DNA of 64,000 nt from Alphaproteobacteria bacterium (GTDB taxonomy: Bacteria > Pseudomonadota > Alphaproteobacteria > Micropepsales > Micropepsaceae), in the NCBI GenBank assembly GCA_018971835.1, contig JAGWZW010000003.1, positions 19,123 to 83,122 on the forward strand. The letters run 5' to 3'. The notes under the pieces are model-generated. The model was not told the origin of the DNA. It saw only the letters and a list, made by a program, of their open reading frames with translations, and made no database searches. The position numbers were made by a program, and so were the translations under genes. Each line of letters begins with the position of its first letter. Position 1 is the stretch's first letter. This document shows, one piece after another, positions 53,859-62,435 of this stretch.

Positions 53859-55655
53859 ATGCAGGCGATAATTCCCGCGCGGCGGCCAATCGGCCTGGGG
53901 TTGCTGTCGTTGGTGGCGGTGGTGGTGGGCGCGGTCACGGGGCTGGGCGCGATCTTCTTCCGCGACTTGATCGGCCTGATCCATAACATCCTGTTTCTTG
54001 GCCACTTCTCGCTCGTCTACAACGCCAATCGCTACACGCCCGAAAGCCCCTGGGGCGCCGCAGTCATGCTGGTGCCGGTGATCGGCGGCCTCGGCGTGGT
54101 GTTCCTCGTGACCAAATTCGCGCCCGAAGCGCGCGGCCACGGCGTGCCCGAGGTGATGGACGCGATCTTCTATCAGGACGGCAAGATCCGCCCGGTGGTG
54201 GCCATCATCAAGTCGCTGGCCTCCGCGCTGGCCATCGGCAGCGGCGCCGCCATCGGCCGCGAGGGCCCCATCATCCAGATCGGCGCCTCGCTCGCCTCCA
54301 CCATCGGGCAACTGATCCGCATGGAGCCGTGGCAGCGCATCACGTTGGTGGCGGCAGGCGCCGGCGCCGGCATCGCGGCCACCTTCAACACGCCGCTCGG
54401 CGGGGTGATGTTCGCCATCGAGTTGATGATGCCGGAAGTCAGCGCGCGCACCTTCCTGCCGGTGGCGCTGGCCACGGGCACGGCCACCTTCATCGCCCGC
54501 ATCTTCTTGGGCCTCCGGCCCGCCTTTGAGGTGCCCGCGGTCTACTTCGTCGCTGGCGCGCCGCCGCTCTACGCCATTCTGCTCTATGTGCTGTTGGGCG
54601 GAATCATCGGGCTGGCCGCCACGGCGTTCGTGCGCGGGCTCTATTTCACCGAAAAGCTCTGCGAGCACATCGCCAATCCCTATCTGCGCCATGCCCTGGC
54701 GATGCTGGCGCTGGGCGCGGGCATGTATGGGTTTTTCCATTACACCGGCCATTACCATATCGAAGGCGTGGGTTATTCCACGGTGCAGGACGTCTTGATG
54801 GGCGGGCTCGCCTTTGCGCCGCTGCTCCTGCTGCTGGCCGCCAGCAAGCTCGCCGCCACCGTGCTGAGCCTCGGCTCCGGTTCCTCCGGCGGTATCTTCT
54901 CGCCGTCGCTGTTCATAGGCGCGACGCTGGGGGCGGGCTTCGGCGTACTCTGCCACCTCGTCATTCCCACGCCCGCGATCACCATCGGCGCCTTCGCGAT
55001 GATCGGCATGGCGGCGATGGTGGGCGGGGCCACCGGCGCGGCGATGACCGCCGTGACCATGATCTTCGAGATGACGCGCGATTACGACATCGTGATGCCG
55101 ATGATCGTGGCGGTGGCGGTCGCCGTCGGCGTGCGCCGCGTGCTCTGCAGCGAGAACATCTATACGCTCAAGCTGGTGGCGCGGCACCATTTCATTCCCA
55201 AGGCACTGCACGCCAACATGTTCCTGGTGCGCCCGGCCGGCGACGTGATGGACAAGGATTTCCTTGTTGTGGAAAGCGACATGGACTTCGACGCTTTCCT
55301 GCGCCAGCCGGAACATCACGGCCGGATGCGCCATGTCGTCATCGTCAGGCAAGACCGCATCGCCGGTGTGTTGCGGGTGAACACGTCGCTGCGCCGGGGC
55401 CTCGAAGGCGCTTATACGGGCGTGACGCTGGGCGATGTCGCCACCCACCGCTTCACGATCGCCCGGGAAGACGACATCATGTTCAGGGTCATTGGCCGCA
55501 TGTGGCGCAGGAACGCCTCGATGATCGTGGTCGTGCGCGGGAACGGCGTTCCGCACAAGGCCGACATCATCGGCGTCGTCACCAAGGAACATGTCGCCGA
55601 TTCGGTAGCGGACAGTGTGCGGCCCTATGCGGGCGCCGGCGCCGCGCCCTTCTGA
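53859..55655 (+). CDS. ClC family chloride channel/antiporter with C-terminal CBS region
   Basis: GSGAAIGREGPIIQIGAS, GSGSSGGIFSPSLFIGATLGAGFG; C-terminal CBS-like region. ATG at 53859; alternative TTG at 53835. Confidence 0.94.
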   Translation: MQAIIPARRPIGLGLLSLVAVVVGAVTGLGAIFFRDLIGLIHNILFLGHFSLVYNANRYTPESPWGAAVMLVPVIGGLGVVFLVTKFAPEARGHGVPEVMDAIFYQDGKIRPVVAIIKSLASALAIGSGAAIGREGPIIQIGASLASTIGQLIRMEPWQRITLVAAGAGAGIAATFNTPLGGVMFAIELMMPEVSARTFLPVALATGTATFIARIFLGLRPAFEVPAVYFVAGAPPLYAILLYVLLGGIIGLAATAFVRGLYFTEKLCEHIANPYLRHALAMLALGAGMYGFFHYTGHYHIEGVGYSTVQDVLMGGLAFAPLLLLLAASKLAATVLSLGSGSSGGIFSPSLFIGATLGAGFGVLCHLVIPTPAITIGAFAMIGMAAMVGGATGAAMTAVTMIFEMTRDYDIVMPMIVAVAVAVGVRRVLCSENIYTLKLVARHHFIPKALHANMFLVRPAGDVMDKDFLVVESDMDFDAFLRQPEHHGRMRHVVIVRQDRIAGVLRVNTSLRRGLEGAYTGVTLGDVATHRFTIAREDDIMFRVIGRMWRRNASMIVVVRGNGVPHKADIIGVVTKEHVADSVADSVRPYAGAGAAPF

Positions 55656-55711
55656 GACGAAGGACCGCGCGCCCGGAAAGGCACGCGGTCCGAACGGCAA
55701 CCGGCGCGGCG

Positions 55712-56824
55712 TTATTCCGCGGCGATCTGCACCTGCGGCGCGCCGCCCTCCAGCGCGTGCAGCACGCGCTGGTCGTCGAAGATCGGGATGCCCGCTTCCT
55801 CGTATTTCTTGCGCACGCGCGGCGTAATCAGGCCGACGCGGGCGATGGCCGGCAGCATCAGATCCTTGAGCGAATGGATCTGGCCCGGCGGCAGCTCCGA
55901 CATGATGCCCTGCTCGGCGGCTTCATCAAGGCCGGCGAAGAAGAAATCCGGGTCGATGTTGGAATTGGCCAGCACTTCCATGAAGCCCGGATCGGCGCGA
56001 TTGGCCAGCCCCTGCGCTTCGCCCATCGTGGTGGCGGCGATGATGATGCTGACGGCATTGAAGGCGAAATCGGCCAGGTCTTCGCGGCTGGCCTCGTCCA
56101 GCTTCTTGATGACCGGGCCGAGGTAGACATGGCCGAAGGAGACATGCCGCGACTCGTCGCGCATCACGTTGAAGGTGATCTGCTTCAGCAGCGGGCAGAC
56201 GGTCGAATGATACATGTTGTTGAAAGCGCCGAGCGCCAGGCCCTCGACGATCATGTTCATGCCGATCATGACCTTCTCGTAGCGGTCCGATTTCAGCGTG
56301 GCGTCGATCAGAGATTTGAGCCAGGGCGACATCGGATAGACCATCGCGATCTTGTCGCAATATTTGGCGTAGACCTCGACATGGCGGGCCTCGTCCATCG
56401 TCTGCGTCGCGGCATAGAGCTTGGCCGAAGCGTCCGGCACCGAATGGGTGACGCAGGCCGCCGTCATCAGCGCGCCCTGTTCGCCGTGCAGGAATTGCGA
56501 CAGCAGTTGCGCCGTCGAATGGGCGATGAACGTCTCCTGCTGCGATTTCGACAGCTTCTTGAAGAACGGCATCTGCGGAAACAGCGAGGCGCGGTCCGCG
56601 ATCAGCGGATTGGAGGGATCGACCTGGGTATCCCAGGGCAGGATCTCATCCGAATCCCACTGGTTCTTCTTGGCGCGCTTGTAGAGGTCTTCGACCTTGC
56701 CCGCGCCCAGTTCGTAATCAAAGGTCCAGGCGATCTCCATCGGATTGCGGTAGAGGTCGTCGGGCGTCATGGTGACCGTCCAGTCACCCTTTTGAACAAT
56801 ACGTCCCTGCGTTTCCTGAGCCAT
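55712..56824 (-). CDS. Ferritin-like diiron protein (putative oxygenase)
   Basis: 370 aa; HGEQGAL..., TMDEARHVEVYAKY, VEGLALGAFNNMYH, VMRDESRHVSFGHVYLG: E/ExxH/E/ExxH diiron carboxylate pattern. Confidence 0.82.
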   Translation of the reverse strand: MAQETQGRIVQKGDWTVTMTPDDLYRNPMEIAWTFDYELGAGKVEDLYKRAKKNQWDSDEILPWDTQVDPSNPLIADRASLFPQMPFFKKLSKSQQETFIAHSTAQLLSQFLHGEQGALMTAACVTHSVPDASAKLYAATQTMDEARHVEVYAKYCDKIAMVYPMSPWLKSLIDATLKSDRYEKVMIGMNMIVEGLALGAFNNMYHSTVCPLLKQITFNVMRDESRHVSFGHVYLGPVIKKLDEASREDLADFAFNAVSIIIAATTMGEAQGLANRADPGFMEVLANSNIDPDFFFAGLDEAAEQGIMSELPPGQIHSLKDLMLPAIARVGLITPRVRKKYEEAGIPIFDDQRVLHALEGGAPQVQIAAE

Positions 56825-56944
56825 GTTTCCTCCGGCTTGTTATGGGGTTTGCCAGCCGAGGAAAGATGACGCATGCGTCACGATTGATGCCTTGATTTTT
56901 GTCAAGCCCAAGAAGCGTTCGCAGAAACTGATGGAACCGGCGGA

Positions 56945-57265
56945 TCAATACTGCTGTTCGGGCGTATGGACCACCAGGCCGTCCAGTTCCGGCGCCAACT
57001 TGATCTGGCAGGCGAGGCGGCTCAGCTCGTCCACGCCGAAGGCGAAGTCGAGCATGCCGCGCTCCAGCTCGCTCATCGGCGGCAGCTTGGCCAGCCACGC
57101 CTTGTCGACATGCACATGGCAGGTCGCGCAGGCGCAGGCCCCGCCGCAATCGCCATCGATGCCCGGAATATTGTGGTCGATGGCGGCCTCCATCACGGAA
57201 TAACCTACCGGCGCGTCCACCGGCCGCCGCGCGCCGTCCTGCGCCACGAAAATCACCTGAACCAT
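56945..57265 (-). CDS. [2Fe-2S] ferredoxin (adrenodoxin-like)
   Basis: CGGACACATC (C-x5-C-x2-C) and downstream SRLACQIKL cysteine. ATG at 57265 or 57277. Confidence 0.93.
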   Translation of the reverse strand: MVQVIFVAQDGARRPVDAPVGYSVMEAAIDHNIPGIDGDCGGACACATCHVHVDKAWLAKLPPMSELERGMLDFAFGVDELSRLACQIKLAPELDGLVVHTPEQQY

Positions 57266-57469
57266 GTGCCCGGTCACCTGACAGTTTCTCAGTTTTTCTC
57301 TAGTGCCAGGCCCGGCCGGCCGCTTTGATTTCGCTCAAGCCTGCGGGCAGCGGCCATGAATGACGATCCGGTGCAGCGCCGGCGCCGCCACCTGCCGAGG
57401 GACGATGAAGAAGAAGGCCGCCGCCCCGCGACGGCCCGAACGAAACAGCGCGATCTCAGCCTGTACGCC

Positions 57470-58738
57470 TTACAGATGCAAATTCAGCCCCAGCGTAATC
57501 AGGTTGTCGCTGAAGCCTTGGCCCGCCAGTGACGAGCTGCGGGTCTGATAGGCATAGCCGAGCTGCGCGCTGACACTGCGGGTCAGGTAGTAATTCAGGT
57601 TGACGCCGGCAGAGGTGTACTTGTCGTGGCGGGGCGAGCCGTTGAAGTTTGAATCGGTATAGCCGCCGAAGGCCTGGATCGTAACGTCCCGCCGGAATTT
57701 GTAATCGGCCGCCAGCCGCACGCTCTGATCGTCCTCGGCCGAGGCGTTGTCGATCGTGGTGCCGTTCAGGAGGCGCGAAGCCGTGAGGTGGAAAGTCCAC
57801 AACGGCGTGGGCGTCCAGTCCACATCAGCGCCGAAATTGAAACCGGAGACGGTCTTCAGTGGGGCGGTGTAATGTTCGTTCAGATAGCCGCCATAAATCT
57901 GGCCCGTGATCAGGTCGGTCAAGGCCATTTCCAGGCCGCCGTTGACGCTGTAGCCGTGATTGTCGCGGTGCAGGCCGTTGCGGTCGAGCGCGGCCGCGTA
58001 TTGGACGTCGCGTTCGTTGGCTTGAACGAACATGGCATAGCCCGGTGAGAACTCGTAGGAGGCCTTGACGTAGCCGGTATATTCGTCGCGGTTGCGGTCG
58101 GTGTTATCGACCGGCGGCAGGCCGATCAGGGAGGTGGCGCTGTAGTCGTAATGCATGTAGGTGCCGCCGACCGTGAAGCCGAAATGATAGGGGTGGTACT
58201 CGAACGCGGCATTGGCCTTGGAAAGACGGTACTGCGTAGGCGTGCTGGCGGCGAAGGGCTGGTCCGGCGAGGTGCGTGCCTCATGCAGCGTGGCATAGGA
58301 GCCGCCGCCGGTCAGGTCGATGCCGCGCAGGATGTCGAGCCGGCCATCGCCGCCCGCGCTCCAGTCCGTATGGTTTTCGTGGGAGTAGGAGGCATACTGA
58401 TAGCTGCCCAGCGACCCGAACAAATCCAGCTTATGCAGGCCCCATTGCGACTGCAGGATGAACGCGGGCTGCTCAAGAAAGTAGAAACTATCCTTGGCGT
58501 TGGTGTCGGTGCGATAGATGTTGTCGTCGTAGTTCGCGCCGAGTTGCAGCGACGGAAACAGGCGGAAACCTCCCAGCGGCAAGCCCTTGGGCGCATAATC
58601 GCCCTCCGCCGCCGGGGCGGTCGGGGCGGCCGCGGCACCAACACCGGCAGCGGCGTATTGAGCGGCTGCTGGCGTTACCAAACTCGTCGAGGCGAGGCAT
58701 AGCGCCCCCAGAACAGCAAATCGCATGTAACGGCACAT
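57470..58738 (-). CDS. Outer membrane beta-barrel protein (BBP2-like)
   Basis: 422 aa; signal peptide, LFPSLQLGANYDDNIYRTDTNAKDSFYFLEQP, alternating amphipathic strands, C-terminal GLNLHL. Confidence 0.85.
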   Translation of the reverse strand: MCRYMRFAVLGALCLASTSLVTPAAAQYAAAGVGAAAAPTAPAAEGDYAPKGLPLGGFRLFPSLQLGANYDDNIYRTDTNAKDSFYFLEQPAFILQSQWGLHKLDLFGSLGSYQYASYSHENHTDWSAGGDGRLDILRGIDLTGGGSYATLHEARTSPDQPFAASTPTQYRLSKANAAFEYHPYHFGFTVGGTYMHYDYSATSLIGLPPVDNTDRNRDEYTGYVKASYEFSPGYAMFVQANERDVQYAAALDRNGLHRDNHGYSVNGGLEMALTDLITGQIYGGYLNEHYTAPLKTVSGFNFGADVDWTPTPLWTFHLTASRLLNGTTIDNASAEDDQSVRLAADYKFRRDVTIQAFGGYTDSNFNGSPRHDKYTSAGVNLNYYLTRSVSAQLGYAYQTRSSSLAGQGFSDNLITLGLNLHL

Positions 58739-59141
58739 GACGCCCCCTTCCGGTTTGTCCTTCAGCTATTGCTACGATTTTCAGTCACACCCTCGTGGTC
58801 AGCGGCTCCCGCTCGTCTGCATCAATTCGCGACTCAGTCGCACTCTGACGTCATAGCATGTCTTCGGCAATTAAGTGAGCGGTCGATTCAAGAAAACTAT
58901 CCTGATACAAAAACTGAAACGGGAATTTGGCGAATATTGGGCATCGCGTTTGACCGTCTTCGCCATGCCCCCGCGGGCGTCATTTCCACAAATTTTAGAT
59001 AGTCTTTTATTCTATTATGAAACTGACTTTCCAGGTCTTTGACCAAGCAAATCTTATCGAGAAACCGGCCGCCACCAGCTTTCGGGACAGCAGCCTTTCG
59101 CAGCCCCCGAAGTCCTTGCCCGCGCCAACAGCGTAATGGCC

Positions 59142-62100
59142 TCACTCGGCAGGCGCGGGTGACCAGCGCAGCCAGCGCCGCCGCACCCGGAGGCGGAAGC
59201 GATCGAGATAGAGATAGATGATGGGCGTAGTGTAAAGTGTCAAAAGTTGGCTGACCATCAGCCCGCCGACGATCGAAACGCCGAGCGGCTGGCGCATCTC
59301 CGAGCCGGTGCCCAGCCCGATGGCCAGCGGCAGGGCGCCCAGGATGGCGGCGAAGGTTGTCATCATGATGGGGCGGAAGCGCATCATGCAGGCCTTGTGG
59401 ATGGCCTCGCGCGGGGAGAGGCCCTCTGTCCGCTCAGCCTCCAGCGCGAAATCGATCATCATGATGGCGTTCTTCTTGACGATGCCGATCAGAAGCAGCA
59501 CGCCGATCATGGCGATGAGCGAGAACTCCATCCCCGTGATCATCAGCGCCAGCAGCGCCCCCACCCCCGCCGACGGCAGGGTGGAGAGAATCGTCAGCGG
59601 GTGGATGTAGCTCTCGTAGAGAATGCCCAGCACCAGATAGACGGTCAGCAGCGCGGCGAGAATGAGCAGCGGCTCGTCGCCCATCGACTGGCGGAAGATG
59701 CGGGCCGTGCCCGCGAATTCGCCGTGAATCGAAACGGGCACGTGCAGCGCCGCCATCGTGCGCTGGATCGCATTGGTAGCCTGGCCCAGCGCATAGCCGG
59801 GCGAGAGATTGAACGAAAAGGTGGTGGCCACGAACGGCCCTTGATGGTTCACGCTGAGCGGCGTGGTCGCAGTCGAGAAGCGGGCGAAGGCGGCGAGCGG
59901 CAGCATCTTCTCCTGGCTGACGCTGACAGCCGCGCCGGTGGACGCGCTGCCGGCCGAACTGGCGATGGCGTTGAGCCGGGCGTTGCGCAGCGCGTCGCCG
60001 GCGATGGCGGCAGCGCTCGGCGCGGCGGCGCCCGGCAGCGCGGTGGTTCCCGCCACGGCGCCGGTTGCCTGCGTGCCCGAGAGCGCGCCGCCCGCCGTGC
60101 TGACATAGATATCGCGTAGCGTCTCGGGCGACTGCCAGAACTGCGGCGCCACGCTCATCACCACATGATACTGGTTTTCGTCCTTGTAGATGGTGGAAAC
60201 CTGACGCTGGCCGAAGGCGTCATAAAGCGTGTTGTCGATCTGCGAGGTTGAAACGCCCAGCCGCGCGGCGGTATCGCGGTCGATCACGAGCCGGCTTTCG
60301 AGCCCACCCTGCTCGCGATCGGAATTCACGTCCTCCAGCTCCGGCGCGTTCTGCAGCGCGGCGGTGATCTTCGGCATCCAGGTGTTGAGTTCCGCCAGCG
60401 AATCGGCTTCCAGCGTGTACTGGTAGGCGCCATTGCCCTCGCGCCCGCCCGCGCGCACATCCGAGGCACCGTGCAGAAAGATGCGCGCGCCGGCCACGTC
60501 CATGAGCTTGCCGCGCAACCGCTCGATCACCTGATCGGTGCTGAGGCCGCGGCGCTCGGCCAGCGGCCTCAGTTGAACGAAGACATGGCCGGAATTGACG
60601 GCACCGCCGCGCGGCCCTCCCCCGCCCCCGCCGGTGAAGCCGGTCACGTTCTTGACCGCCGGATCGGCACCGATGATGCGGATGAACTGCTTGAACTTCT
60701 GCGCCATCAACTGGAAGGAGATGTCCTGGTCGGCATGGATGCCGCCCTCGATCACGCCGGTATCCTCGCTGGGGAAGAAGCCCTTGGGCACCACCGCAAA
60801 GAGATAGAAATTGAGCCCCACCGTGATCGCCAGGATCAGCATGATGGTGCCAGGAACCTGCAGCGCCCAGGTCAGCGAGCGGTCATAGGCCCGAAGCGCG
60901 GTATCGAAGATCCATTCGGCCGCCCGCGCCAGCCGCCCCGCTTCGCGCGCGGCGCGATGCTTGAGATCGAGATGGCCGCACATCATCGCCGTGGTGGAAA
61001 GCGAGACGGCCAGCGAGATGACGATGGCGGTGGAGAGCACCACCGCGAATTCGTGGAAGAAACGGCCCACCATTCCGCCCATCAACAGGATCGGCAGGAA
61101 CACGGCGATCAGCGACAGGCTCATGGCCAGCACGGTGAAGCCGACCTCGCGCGCGCCCCGCATCGCCGCTTCGAGCCGCGGCACCCCCGCCTCGATATGG
61201 CGGGTGACGTTCTCCAGCACCACGATGGCGTCGTCCACCACGAAGCCGGTGGCGACCGTCAGCGCCATCAGCGAGAGATTGTCTAGCGTGTAGCCGAACA
61301 GGTACATCACCCCGAAGGTACCGATCAGCGACAGCGGCACCGCCACGGACGGCACCAGCGCCGCCCGCGCATTGCGCAGGAAGAACAGCACCACCAGGAT
61401 GACGAGGACGATGGCGGCCAGCATCGCCAGCTCCACGTCATGCAGCGAGGCGCGGATGGTGCCGGTGCGGTCGTTGACCACGCTGAGCCTGACCGATGCG
61501 GGCAGCGCCTTGCGAAGCTGCGGCAGCGCGGCCTTCACGCCGTCCACCGTCTTGATGATGTTGGCACCGGGCTGGCGGAACAGCAGCACCAGCACCGCGG
61601 GCTTGCCCTCGCTCATGCCGATATTGCGGATGTCCTCCACGCCGTTGCTGACGCTGGCGACATCGCGGAGCCGGACCGCCGCGCCATTGCGATAGGCCAC
61701 GATCAGGTTACTGAACTGCGCCGCGTTCTGTGCCTGATCGTTGGTATAGACCTGCATGCTCTTCGGGCCGACGGTGATGGCACCCTTGGGCGCATTGGCG
61801 TTGGCGGCAGAAAGCGCGGCGCGCACGTCCTCAAGGCCGATGCCGTATTTGAACAGCGCGCGCGGATTGAGATCGACGCGCACCGCCGGCAGCGAACTGC
61901 CGCCGAGCTGCACCTGGCCGATGCCTTCCACCTGGCTCAGCTTCTGCTGCACGATGTTGGAGGCCGAATCGTAGATCTGCCCGGGGGTCAGCTTGTCCGA
62001 CGTCATGGCCAGGATGAGGATGGGCATCGAGGCCGGGTTGAGCTTGCGATAGGTCGGGCTGCGTTTGAGCGCCGCGGGCAGGTCGGCGCGCGCGGCATTG

Positions 62101-62435
62101 ATGGCGGCCTGCACGTCGCGCGCCGCGCCGTCGATATCGCGGTCGAGCGCGAATTGCAGGATGATCCGCGTGCTGCCGTTCGAGCTGCTCGAGGTCATCT
62201 CGTCCACGTCGGCGATGGTGCCAAGATGCCGTTCGAGCGGCGTGGCGACGCTGGAGGCCATGACCTCCGGGCTGGCTCCCGGCATCGAGGCCATCACGAA
62301 GATGGTCGGCAGATCGACATCCGGCAGCGGCGATACCGCCAGCAGCGGAAAGGCGGCGAGGCCCGAAATCGCCAGCCCCAGCGTGAGCAGAATGGTGGCC
62401 ACCGGCCGCCGGATGAAGAGGCCGGGGAGGTTCAT
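59142..62435 (-). CDS. RND efflux transporter permease, MdtC-like
   Basis: 1097 aa; GFVVDDAIVVLENVTRHIEAG, LGILYESYIHPLTILSTLPSAGVGALLALMI, LLLIGIVKKNAIMMIDFALEAER. Confidence 0.96.
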   Translation of the reverse strand: MNLPGLFIRRPVATILLTLGLAISGLAAFPLLAVSPLPDVDLPTIFVMASMPGASPEVMASSVATPLERHLGTIADVDEMTSSSSNGSTRIILQFALDRDIDGAARDVQAAINAARADLPAALKRSPTYRKLNPASMPILILAMTSDKLTPGQIYDSASNIVQQKLSQVEGIGQVQLGGSSLPAVRVDLNPRALFKYGIGLEDVRAALSAANANAPKGAITVGPKSMQVYTNDQAQNAAQFSNLIVAYRNGAAVRLRDVASVSNGVEDIRNIGMSEGKPAVLVLLFRQPGANIIKTVDGVKAALPQLRKALPASVRLSVVNDRTGTIRASLHDVELAMLAAIVLVILVVLFFLRNARAALVPSVAVPLSLIGTFGVMYLFGYTLDNLSLMALTVATGFVVDDAIVVLENVTRHIEAGVPRLEAAMRGAREVGFTVLAMSLSLIAVFLPILLMGGMVGRFFHEFAVVLSTAIVISLAVSLSTTAMMCGHLDLKHRAAREAGRLARAAEWIFDTALRAYDRSLTWALQVPGTIMLILAITVGLNFYLFAVVPKGFFPSEDTGVIEGGIHADQDISFQLMAQKFKQFIRIIGADPAVKNVTGFTGGGGGGPRGGAVNSGHVFVQLRPLAERRGLSTDQVIERLRGKLMDVAGARIFLHGASDVRAGGREGNGAYQYTLEADSLAELNTWMPKITAALQNAPELEDVNSDREQGGLESRLVIDRDTAARLGVSTSQIDNTLYDAFGQRQVSTIYKDENQYHVVMSVAPQFWQSPETLRDIYVSTAGGALSGTQATGAVAGTTALPGAAAPSAAAIAGDALRNARLNAIASSAGSASTGAAVSVSQEKMLPLAAFARFSTATTPLSVNHQGPFVATTFSFNLSPGYALGQATNAIQRTMAALHVPVSIHGEFAGTARIFRQSMGDEPLLILAALLTVYLVLGILYESYIHPLTILSTLPSAGVGALLALMITGMEFSLIAMIGVLLLIGIVKKNAIMMIDFALEAERTEGLSPREAIHKACMMRFRPIMMTTFAAILGALPLAIGLGTGSEMRQPLGVSIVGGLMVSQLLTLYTTPIIYLYLDRFRLRVRRRWLRWSPAPAE

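Noticed and set aside
55662-55691. GGACCGCG...CGCGGTCC hairpin between ClC and diiron genes
   Set aside because: Stem is fair but no T-tract on either strand; too weak to call.
49429-55700. Minus-strand ORFs of 606, 392, 552 and 616 aa
   Set aside because: Antisense to sucA, sucB, lpdA and the ClC gene; no domain support.
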